Assembly: GCA_013696945.1 (NCBI GenBank)
Contig: JACCXQ010000026.1
Location: forward strand, 1-7,252
Length of the DNA: 7,252 bases
Origin: Chloroflexota bacterium
Lineage (GTDB): Bacteria > Chloroflexota > Limnocylindria > Limnocylindrales > CSP1-4
Direction: 5' to 3'
Program-made: the position numbers and the translations under genes
The notes under the pieces: generated by a model
Databases searched by the model: none
What the model was told of the DNA's origin: nothing
The model's input: only the letters and a program-made list of their open reading frames with translations
In this document: positions 1 to 7,252 of the stretch, piece by piece
How positions within the stretch are numbered: position 1 is the stretch's first letter
Layout of the letters: each line of letters begins with the position of its first letter

Positions 1-1161
1 CTCGCCGACCAGGGCTCGATCGACTTCGACGATCTCGTCTGCCGCGCGCTGCAGAAGCTGCGCGAGGACGCCACGCTGCTATCGCGTTGGCGGCAGGCGT
101 GCGCCTCACTGCTCGTCGACGAGGTCCAGGATCTCGACCGCAGCCAGCTCGAGCTCGCTCTCCTCCTGGCAGGGAGATCCGCGGATGTCTTCCTCGTGGG
201 GGACGACGACCAGACGATCTACGCGTGGCGGCTGGCGGACGTGCGGCGCGTCCTGACACTCGCCGCGAGGCTCCCCGGGCTGCGTCGTCACGACCTCGTC
301 ACGAACCGCCGCTGTCCGCCGGAAGTCGTGCGGCGCGCATCCCGCCTCGTGGCGTGCAACACGGAGCGGTTCGCCAAACGCATCGAGGCATCCGCAAGTG
401 CGACGGGTGTCGTCCGCCTCGCCGCCGATCCGGCAGATGACGTGGCGCGGGCGCGTCGGCTGCTGGGCGGGCCGTTCATGGGCGGGTCCGGGTCGCATGC
501 GGTCCTGGCGCGCACGAACGCAGAGCTCGCCCCGTACGCGGCGGTGGCCATCGAGCAAGGGATCAGCTACAGGGTGGCGGACGACGGGCTTCTGCTCGAG
601 GACCCTGCCATCGATGCCCTCCTGGACGGTGCCGGCCGGTCGGCCGGTCTCCCTCTCCTGGCGCTCCAGCAGGCGCTGGCCACGACACGGCCCGCTCCCC
701 AGCGGCGCCTCGCGAGCTCCCTGCTGGCATGGGCGGCGCCATTCGGGGACATCGTGGCGTTTCGAGCCGCGATCGAGAAGGCGCGGCGCTCACGTGCCGG
801 GCTGCGCCGCGACGATGCCGAGCTGATCCTCGCGACCGCGCACGCGACCAAGGGGCTCGAGTTCGACCACGTGGCGTGCATCGGCCTCGACGAGGGCACC
901 TTCCCAAGCGGGCGGTCGCTGGCCGATGCTGCGGACCCCGTCCGGACCCTGGAAGAGGAACGGCGGCTCGCCTACGTTGCCTGGACCCGCGCTCGGCGGT
1001 CGCTCACGCTCGTGTACGACCCGGCCGCTCCGTCACGCTTCCTCTGCGAGGCCTTCGATGCCTACGAGCTTCGGCCCTTATCGCATGAGGCAGAGCGTCA
1101 GCGGGGACCGGCCCCCGATCGACCTCGCACGCGCCGAAGGTCGACCGAGAAGTCGAGCTGA
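1..1161 (+). CDS. UvrD/PcrA-like superfamily 1 DNA helicase, C-terminal part (5' end outside window)
   Basis: This reading frame is open from base 1 to a TGA at 1159-1161 and encodes 386 visible residues. SF1A helicases of this family unwind DNA 3'-5' using ATP in repair and replication restart. Motifs seen, in fragment numbering: the IDFDDLV segment (7-13); motif II/Walker B LLVDEVQD (37-44, DEVQ form); motif III VGDDDQTIYAWR (66-77); the 2A-domain TNRRCP (101-106); ARTNAEL followed by GISYRV (about 170-192); motif V ATAHATKGLEFD (278-289); motif VI EEERRLAYVAWTRAR (318-332). The Q motif and Walker A, roughly the first 200 residues, lie left of the window. The stretch between GISYRV and motif V is only about 90 residues, so the 2B subdomain looks much smaller than in PcrA or UvrD. 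The tail after motif VI is short, Arg-rich and probably disordered. A GTG at 196 is not the start, because motif II lies upstream in the same frame. Family assignment is sure; the exact subfamily is not. Confidence 0.93.
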   Translation, partial: LADQGSIDFDDLVCRALQKLREDATLLSRWRQACASLLVDEVQDLDRSQLELALLLAGRSADVFLVGDDDQTIYAWRLADVRRVLTLAARLPGLRRHDLVTNRRCPPEVVRRASRLVACNTERFAKRIEASASATGVVRLAADPADDVARARRLLGGPFMGGSGSHAVLARTNAELAPYAAVAIEQGISYRVADDGLLLEDPAIDALLDGAGRSAGLPLLALQQALATTRPAPQRRLASSLLAWAAPFGDIVAFRAAIEKARRSRAGLRRDDAELILATAHATKGLEFDHVACIGLDEGTFPSGRSLADAADPVRTLEEERRLAYVAWTRARRSLTLVYDPAAPSRFLCEAFDAYELRPLSHEAERQRGPAPDRPRTRRRSTEKSS

Positions 1162-1556
1162 GCGCAGAGGTTCGCCAGCGACTCGGCCCAACCCTCTATC
1201 GCCTCGGCCCAGGCATCGACCATGCCGATCCGGTCGAGTTCGAACGGACCATCGCGCAGCTCGAGGCGCGTGCCGTAGCCGTGCGGTGCGAGGTCCACAC
1301 AGACCTCGGTCGTCACGTCGTCAGGCTCGGTCCATGCCCAACGGAATCGGAACCGGCGGTCGGGCTCGGCCTCCAGCACATCGACCCAGAGGCTGCGATC
1401 GGGCCAGACGAGCGTCGAGCGGGTGTCGGGTGCCAGCGATCCATCGACCTCGGGAGCGAACCATGTGGTGATCGCCTCGGGGTCCGACCAGGCTCGATAC
1501 ACGCGGGACGGTGACGCATCGAGCAGCCGCTCCATCCTCACCCAGCGCTCGCTCAC
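1098..1556 (-). CDS. AHSA1/SRPBCC-family small protein
   Basis: The gene encodes 152 residues, starting at GTG 1556 and stopping at TGA 1100-1098. The opening (ERLLDASPSRVYRAWSDPEAITTWFAPE) is the usual start of the AHSA1 (activator of Hsp90 ATPase homologue 1-like) branch of the SRPBCC/START-like fold: a first beta strand, then a helix with the xVxxAWxDPExxxxWF pattern. Central alternating strands (TLVWPDRSLWVDVLEAEPDRRFRFRW, TTEVCVDLAP, GTRLELRDGPF) and a closing amphipathic helix (AWAEAIEGWAESLANLCAQL, about 115-134) complete the fold. Such proteins form a deep cavity for small hydrophobic ligands; the ligand here is unknown, and a true Hsp90 role is unlikely for bacterial members. Its GTG overlaps the TGA of the HD gene by 4 bases (GTGA, 1556-1553), so translation is probably coupled. 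Its last 64 bases overlap the convergent helicase gene. The basic tail (about 140-152) lies in that overlap and looks non-conserved. Confidence 0.85.
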   Translation of the reverse strand: MSERWVRMERLLDASPSRVYRAWSDPEAITTWFAPEVDGSLAPDTRSTLVWPDRSLWVDVLEAEPDRRFRFRWAWTEPDDVTTEVCVDLAPHGYGTRLELRDGPFELDRIGMVDAWAEAIEGWAESLANLCAQLDFSVDLRRVRGRSGAGPR

Positions 1557-2134
1557 AGGCCCAGTGCCGTGCGGACCGTCAGGAGTCCCGTCACGACGTT
1601 CTGGACATGCTGCTCGAGCGGCACGCCGATCTCCTCGGCTCCCTTCAGCAGCTGGTCACGCGGCACCTGCCGCGCGAAGCCCTTGTCCTTCACCTTCTTG
1701 AGCACGGCGCGAGGGTCGACCTCGTCGAGGCTTCGGCCCGGCCTGACGTAGGCGACCGCGATGACGAACCCGCTCATCTCGTCGCACGCGTAGACGGTCC
1801 GAGCAAGGTCCGTCGTCCGAGGGAACCCGGTGTGGTCGCCATGCCCCAGCACAGCGTCGACCACGCTCTCCGGATAGCCAAGGCGGCGCAGCTCGTCCGC
1901 GCCGCGCAGCGGGTGCGTCTCAGGGAAGCGCTCGTAGTCGAAGTCGTGCAGCAGGCCGGCGATGCGCCACGTCTCGAGGTCGGCTCCGCCCACCTGGAAG
2001 TGATGCTCTGCGTACCACCCCACGGCCGCTTCCACGGCCACCGCGTGGCGCCGCAATGCGTCCGTGGTCGTCCACTCGTGGAGGAGCTGCCATGCGTCGG
2101 CGCGCGTGGGAGCCAGGCCCGGTGCCTGCGTCAC
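1553..2134 (-). CDS. HD-superfamily hydrolase (COG2316-like)
   Basis: The gene encodes 193 residues. Metal-dependent phosphohydrolase signatures in order: H30 in LRRHAVAVEAAV, the HD pair H63-D64 in GLLHDFDYERFPETHPLRGA, further His at 98 and 101 in VLGHGDHTGFPR, and the late Asp D118 in VYACDEMSGFVIAVAYVRP. That H...HD...D order is the classic HD-domain metal site. Overall it matches my memory of the uncharacterised 'predicted hydrolase, HD superfamily' group, which also shares the VRP and K-KDK-FA stretches (about 129-155) and the GAEEIGVPLEQHV ending. Substrate is unknown; HD proteins of this size act on nucleotides, phosphomonoesters or related compounds. The frame stays open far upstream (to about 2974), but similarity begins only near residue 15. 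I chose GTG 2134 because its GTGA overlaps the stop of the DedA gene, the same arrangement as the next junction. It is cytosolic, with no signal peptide or membrane segment. Confidence 0.88.
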   Translation of the reverse strand: MTQAPGLAPTRADAWQLLHEWTTTDALRRHAVAVEAAVGWYAEHHFQVGGADLETWRIAGLLHDFDYERFPETHPLRGADELRRLGYPESVVDAVLGHGDHTGFPRTTDLARTVYACDEMSGFVIAVAYVRPGRSLDEVDPRAVLKKVKDKGFARQVPRDQLLKGAEEIGVPLEQHVQNVVTGLLTVRTALGL

Positions 2135-2817
2135 GGCTCGACCCCATCGTCCGCCAGTGGCTCGACGTGAACGGCGCCCTCCCGTCCGCGCGACTTGATC
2201 CGCGCCGAGATCTCCTCGCGGTTGTGCCGGATCAGGTGGATCGCGGTCGGCAGGATCGAGAGTGCCACGACCACCGCGAGCACGAGGAGAAGATAGCGGT
2301 CCAGCTGCTCGCCAAGGGCCTCGCCGAGCCCGAAGCCGGCCAGCGGGAGTCCGATGGCCCAGAGGACGGCGCCGGTGAAGTTGTAGAGCGCGAAGCGCCG
2401 GTAGGGCATCCGCGCGGTGCCGGCCACGATCGGCGCGAACGTCCGGACGAACGGCAGGAACCGGGCCAGCACGATGGTCTTCCCGCCGTGACGTTCGTAG
2501 AACTGTTCGGCGGCGGCGAGGTGGCTCTTCCGAAAGAACCGCGAATCCGGCCGCTCGTAGAGGCGCCGCCCGACGCGCGACCCGAACGTGTACCCGATCG
2601 CGTCGCCGGTCACCGCCGCGACGAAACACACGGCGATGAGGATGGGCAGGGAGAAGAGGTCGGGCCGCGCCGACGCCAGGACACCCGCCGTGATGAGCAG
2701 GCTGTCGCCCGGCAGGAAGAACCCGAAGAAGAGCCCCGACTCGGCGAAGATGATCGCGAACAGCCCGACGTACCCGACCGTGATGATCATCTGCTCCAGA
2801 TCGACGCCCGGCAGCAT
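2131..2817 (-). CDS. DedA/VTT-family integral membrane protein
   Basis: The gene encodes 228 residues with the DedA layout: an N-terminal hydrophobic region with a re-entrant segment (VGYVGLFAIIFAESGLFFGF, about 14-33), acidic E26, the PGD motif (36-38) in FLPGDSLLITAGVLA, and a second hydrophobic stretch (about 57-78) ending GDAIGYTFG. Then comes the signature VLARFLPFVRTFAPIVAG (116-133), with R119 and R125 in the family's conserved basic positions. Two C-terminal membrane spans follow (about 143-165 and 174-196), then a charged cytoplasmic tail. DedA proteins act in the cytoplasmic membrane; several have been linked to recycling of the lipid carrier undecaprenyl phosphate or of phospholipids, to proton-motive-force homeostasis and to resistance to cationic compounds. 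Which applies here cannot be told. ATG 2817 is supported by GGAAAGG seven bases upstream. The gene begins 2 bases after the preceding stop and overlaps the HD gene by 4 bases. Confidence 0.93.
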   Translation of the reverse strand: MLPGVDLEQMIITVGYVGLFAIIFAESGLFFGFFLPGDSLLITAGVLASARPDLFSLPILIAVCFVAAVTGDAIGYTFGSRVGRRLYERPDSRFFRKSHLAAAEQFYERHGGKTIVLARFLPFVRTFAPIVAGTARMPYRRFALYNFTGAVLWAIGLPLAGFGLGEALGEQLDRYLLLVLAVVVALSILPTAIHLIRHNREEISARIKSRGREGAVHVEPLADDGVEP

Positions 2818-2819
2818 CG

Positions 2820-3299
2820 TCAGGCCTTTCCGGTGGGCGGCGGGAAGGGCGGCGTGACGTTCGCGCGGGCACTTCCGGCGCGGGCGCGGCGCGCGGCTGG
2901 CCGGCGCTGCTCCACGACCAACGGCAGCCGCTTGCGCTCCTCACCATCGATGAGGATCCGGATCCCGTAGTCACCAGGTACCGGAAAGGCCAGGTTCCAT
3001 AGGTCCAACGCGAAGGTCAGGACGCTGTCACGACCGTGCTCCGGCCCGCCCGCCACGACCGTCGCCTGGGCGCTCGCCATCTCCGACCCGTCCGGGGTCA
3101 GCACGATGAAGCGGAGGTCCTGCTCCCGCCCGATCTCCTCGGCCGGGACGGCCAGCCCGACGACCAGTGCGAGATGCGGATGCCGCAACGGGAAGACCGG
3201 TCCCCCCAGCCGCGAGACCCCTCCACCGATCACCGCGAACTTCTGCCCCGGCCGGGCGTCTGCGGCGTCAGCGAGGAAGGCGAACTCGATGTCGGGCAT
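2820..3299 (-). CDS. DUF6941-like beta-sandwich protein of unknown function
   Basis: The gene encodes 159 residues from ATG 3299 to TGA 2822-2820. No catalytic motif is visible. The pattern is a short N-terminal strand (EFAFLADAA), the stretch GQKFAVIGGGVSRLG (about 18-32), HPHLALVVGLAVPAEEIG (about 40-57), a strand pair around LRFIVLTPDGSEM, and a closing FPVPGDYGIRILIDGEE (about 105-121). 'Expression of the trait, GGG-strand, valine-rich strand, D-G turn, G-x-Y-x-x-R-hairpin' resembles small bacterial proteins annotated DUF6941, which I recall as widespread in Actinobacteria and relatives with no known role. The match is from memory and moderate. The last 30 residues are Arg/Ala/Pro-rich and probably disordered. 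The gene lies 42 nt after uvrA and 2 nt before the DedA gene. It may also have its own start site: a TAGCAT hexamer ends 7 nt before the ATG. It has no signal peptide, so it is presumably cytosolic. Confidence 0.72.
   Translation of the reverse strand: MPDIEFAFLADAADARPGQKFAVIGGGVSRLGGPVFPLRHPHLALVVGLAVPAEEIGREQDLRFIVLTPDGSEMASAQATVVAGGPEHGRDSVLTFALDLWNLAFPVPGDYGIRILIDGEERKRLPLVVEQRRPAARRARAGSARANVTPPFPPPTGKA
2825..2831 (-). promoter_or_regulatory. Ribosome-binding site of the DedA-family gene
   Basis: GGAAAGG on the minus strand sits seven bases before ATG 2817, within the end of the preceding gene's coding sequence. It fixes the DedA start and fits coupled translation across the 2-base gap. 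Confidence 0.7.
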
Positions 3300-3306
3300 C
3301 GCGCCA

Positions 3307-3312
3307 ATGCTA
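3307..3312 (-). promoter_or_regulatory. Possible -10 element for the DUF6941-like gene
   Basis: TAGCAT (minus strand, 3312 down to 3307) matches TATAAT at 4 of 6 positions and ends exactly seven bases before ATG 3299, the same spacing as the uvrA -10 to its GTG. No ribosome-binding site precedes this ATG and no convincing -35 is visible. It may be an internal, leaderless promoter, or chance. Confidence 0.35.
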
Positions 3313-3327
3313 CCCGGGCACGCCGGG
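3313..3327. repeat. Short GC-rich inverted repeat in the uvrA-DUF6941 gap
   Basis: CCCGG (3313-3317) and CCGGG (3323-3327) form a 5-bp stem with a 5-base loop, 12 nt before the 5' edge of the stop-codon hairpin and directly upstream of the TAGCAT element. It is short and could be chance in DNA this GC-rich. Confidence 0.3.
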
Positions 3328-3341
3328 AACGCTCGATGCCG

Positions 3342-6314
<2,973 letters not shown>

Positions 6315-6321
6315 GGGCCGG

Positions 6322-6329
6322 ATTCTATA
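6322..6329 (-). promoter_or_regulatory. Probable uvrA -10 element
   Basis: On the minus strand the sequence TATAGAAT (6329 down to 6322) contains TAGAAT, a 5 of 6 match to TATAAT, ending seven bases before GTG 6314. No good TTGACA lies 16-18 bases further upstream; that position is taken by the SOS box half-site (TTCGAA, 3 of 6). A start site about 7 bases after the -10 would fall at or next to the GTG, implying a leaderless or nearly leaderless message. Confidence 0.6.
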
Positions 6330-6346
6330 GCAGGATGCGCGATTTC

Positions 6347-6358
6347 GAACAGACGTTC
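6347..6358. promoter_or_regulatory. LexA-type SOS box upstream of uvrA
   Basis: The core GAAC-AGAC-GTTC (6347-6358) is a perfect GAAC-N4-GTTC palindrome, flanked by T and C on the left and T and G on the right (TCGAACAGACGTTCTG, 6345-6360). The published Gram-positive consensus is CGAACRNRYGTTYC; this site fits at every position except the last base, which is T. It lies 32 bases upstream of the uvrA GTG, across the expected -35 region of the uvrA promoter, so LexA bound here would block uvrA. uvrA is a classic SOS gene in many bacteria. No lexA is in the window, so binding is inferred. Confidence 0.82.
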
Positions 6359-6409
6359 TGTCGAGCGGCTCTGTAAGGTTCGCGCGGCCTGAGCCGTAAC
6401 AGTGGCGAT

Positions 6410-6961
6410 ATGCAGGACGACCAACGCCGCCGCGCCGTCGAGGACGCCTACGCCGCCCACCGCGACGACGTTTATCGGCTCGCGTACGCGATCCTCGGCG
6501 ATCGCGAGGAGGCCGGCGATGCGACGCAGGACTGCTTCGCGCGCGCCTTCCAGCGATGGGACCGCTACGACGGCGACCGCCCGCTGCGGCCCTGGCTCCA
6601 CGCCATAGCGAGCCGGATCGCGCTCGACGCGCTGAGGCGCAGGCGCGTCCGGCGCTTGTCGATCCCGGAGATCGGCCGGCAGGAGGCGGCGCGCAGCGAT
6701 GGTCCGTACGGAGGTCACGATCCGGCCAAGGCATCGTCACGACGCGAATCGGTGGAGCAGGCGCTGGCCGCTCTCCGTCCCGTGCCGCGAGCAGTCGTGC
6801 TGCTTCGCTACCGCTACGGGTACGACTACGCCGAGATCGGACGTCTGCTCGATCTCTCAGCCAACAACGTCGGCGTGCTGCTGACCCGTGCTCGAGCGCA
6901 GATGCGCGAACGCCTGGAGCGCGACACCGATGCACCACAACGACAGGAGGTAAGGGGATGA
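6410..6961 (+). CDS. ECF-type RNA polymerase sigma factor (sigma-70 family)
   Basis: The gene encodes 183 residues, typical ECF length. Region sigma-2 spans about 10-80: [19 protein letters not shown], then [17 protein letters not shown] (31-47, the region 2.2 core-binding helix) and [20 protein letters not shown] (promoter-melting end of region 2). A polar linker (about 84-112) follows, then sigma-4 (about 115-170) with [24 protein letters not shown] and the helix-turn-helix [23 protein letters not shown], which recognises the -35 element. No region 3 is present, so it is an ECF rather than a group 1-3 factor. ATG 6410 is the only sensible start; no good Shine-Dalgarno precedes it. The stop overlaps the next start (ATGA, 6958-6961), the standard layout for a sigma factor with its own anti-sigma. 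The gene is divergent from uvrA and shares the 95-bp gap holding the SOS box. The signal it answers to is unknown. Confidence 0.95.
   Translation: MQDDQRRRAVEDAYAAHRDDVYRLAYAILGDREEAGDATQDCFARAFQRWDRYDGDRPLRPWLHAIASRIALDALRRRRVRRLSIPEIGRQEAARSDGPYGGHDPAKASSRRESVEQALAALRPVPRAVVLLRYRYGYDYAEIGRLLDLSANNVGVLLTRARAQMRERLERDTDAPQRQEVRG
6945..6950 (+). promoter_or_regulatory. Strong ribosome-binding site of the anti-sigma gene
   Basis: AGGAGG followed by T (6945-6951) leaves seven bases to ATG 6958. It is by far the strongest Shine-Dalgarno in the window and lies inside the sigma gene's last codons. It fixes this start and suggests the membrane partner is made in at least equal amount to the sigma factor. 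Confidence 0.88.
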
Positions 6962-7252
6962 CCGCTCAGCGCCCGGTCGACGACGAACAGGAGCTCAGCC
7001 GCTGGATCTCGGAGGTCAGCGAGGATTGGCGCATGCCGCCGCTCCGACCGGGCCAACAGGGATGGGACGAGCGCATCGAGCGACGACGGCTTTCGTGGCC
7101 GGCGGGGCCACGATCCATAGTGCGAGCGGTCGGCACGCTCGCGGCCGGCGTCGTCGTGGTGGGGGTCATCGGCGCACTCGTACTGAGTGGACTTCCGGCC
7201 GCTCGGACGAGCGATCCCGGGGGCGGGAGCGATACGTCCGTTGACGCGACCG
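6958..7252 (+). CDS. Probable anti-sigma factor, single-pass membrane protein (3' end outside window)
   Basis: The frame starts at ATG 6958 and stays open to the window edge, giving 98 visible residues. Features: a charged, probably cytoplasmic N-terminal segment (1-52, with [21 protein letters not shown] and RIERRR), one strongly hydrophobic span [23 protein letters not shown] (about 57-79), then a Gly/Ser/Asp-rich, presumably extracytoplasmic linker that is cut off. That layout, plus the ATGA overlap with an ECF sigma gene and an excellent Shine-Dalgarno, is what one sees for membrane anti-sigma factors that hold their sigma inactive until a signal arrives outside the membrane. No HxxxCxxC zinc anti-sigma motif is present; the visible part has no Cys or His at all. 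The role is therefore inferred from context and topology. It could instead be another membrane protein co-translated with the sigma factor. Confidence 0.75.
   Translation, partial: MTAQRPVDDEQELSRWISEVSEDWRMPPLRPGQQGWDERIERRRLSWPAGPRSIVRAVGTLAAGVVVVGVIGALVLSGLPAARTSDPGGGSDTSVDAT

Larger units (their letters stand above)
6315..6409. promoter_or_regulatory. Divergent intergenic region uvrA / ECF sigma
   Basis: This 95-bp gap holds the uvrA -10 element (6322-6329), the SOS box (6347-6358), and presumably the sigma promoter. For the sigma gene no clear promoter stands out. A weak TAAGGT (6374-6379) and a TAACAG ending seven bases before the ATG (6397-6402) are the only -10-like hexamers. No ECF-type -35/-10 pair (GGAAC ... 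GTC) with proper spacing is visible, so autoregulation by its own product is not supported. Confidence 0.7.

Noticed and set aside
1102..1117. CGGGG/CCCCG hairpin in the convergent overlap as a bidirectional terminator
   Set aside because: The stem is only 5 bp, has no T-run on either side, and lies inside both coding sequences.
1511..2170. Plus-strand open frame of 219 residues opposite the HD hydrolase
   Set aside because: It has no domain and the opposite strand encodes a clear HD family protein; typical antisense shadow.
2135..2974. N-terminal extension of the HD hydrolase frame through the DedA gene
   Set aside because: It is Arg/Pro-rich shadow coding of the DedA and DUF6941-like genes; the GTGA overlap at 2134 is a far better start.
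6347..6363. ECF-type autoregulated promoter (GAAC -35 with a GTC -10) for the sigma gene
   Set aside because: The GTC at 6360-6362 is only about 9 bases from GAAC, not the 16-17 required, and no other GTC sits at the right distance.
6315..6938. Upstream extension of the uvrA frame, adding about 208 residues
   Set aside because: The extension is antisense to the well-supported sigma gene, Arg-rich with no UvrA similarity, and would swallow the uvrA promoter and SOS box.

Overview
The window is high-GC bacterial DNA, densely packed, with GTG starts, 4-base gene overlaps and almost no intergenic space. The UvrA reads much like actinobacterial UvrA (for example the [12 protein letters not shown] stretch and a first zinc knuckle lacking one Cys). 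Together with a GAAC-N4-GTTC LexA-type box this suggests Actinomycetota or a high-GC Chloroflexota lineage. That placement is an inference; no rRNA or other phylogenetic marker apart from uvrA is present.

Layout. (1) 1-1161, plus strand: the C-terminal part of a UvrD/PcrA-like superfamily 1 helicase whose start lies off the left edge. (2) 1098-6314, minus strand: a five-gene run read right to left. It goes uvrA (nucleotide excision repair ATPase), then a DUF6941-like small protein, a DedA-family membrane protein, an HD-superfamily hydrolase, and an AHSA1/SRPBCC-type small protein. Spacings in transcription order are 42 nt, 2 nt, a 4-nt GTGA overlap and a second 4-nt GTGA overlap. The last four genes are therefore almost certainly one translationally coupled unit, perhaps continuous with uvrA. 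The last gene overlaps the helicase 3' end convergently by 64 bp. (3) 6315-6409: a 95-bp divergent intergenic region with a Gram-positive-type SOS box and a -10-like element just upstream of the uvrA GTG. (4) 6410-7252, plus strand: an ECF-type sigma factor overlapping by ATGA a single-pass membrane protein that is probably its anti-sigma factor and runs off the right edge.

Biology. The best-supported theme is DNA repair: uvrA is the core damage sensor of excision repair, its promoter region has a near-consensus SOS box, and a UvrD-like helicase faces the operon. The less expected element is the set of four non-repair genes behind uvrA, which could be co-induced with it. The sigma/anti-sigma pair is a separate envelope- or stress-responsive module that shares the SOS-box intergenic region. 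I found no mobile element, CRISPR array, RNA gene or clearly novel multi-gene system; the gaps between genes are all under 100 bp.
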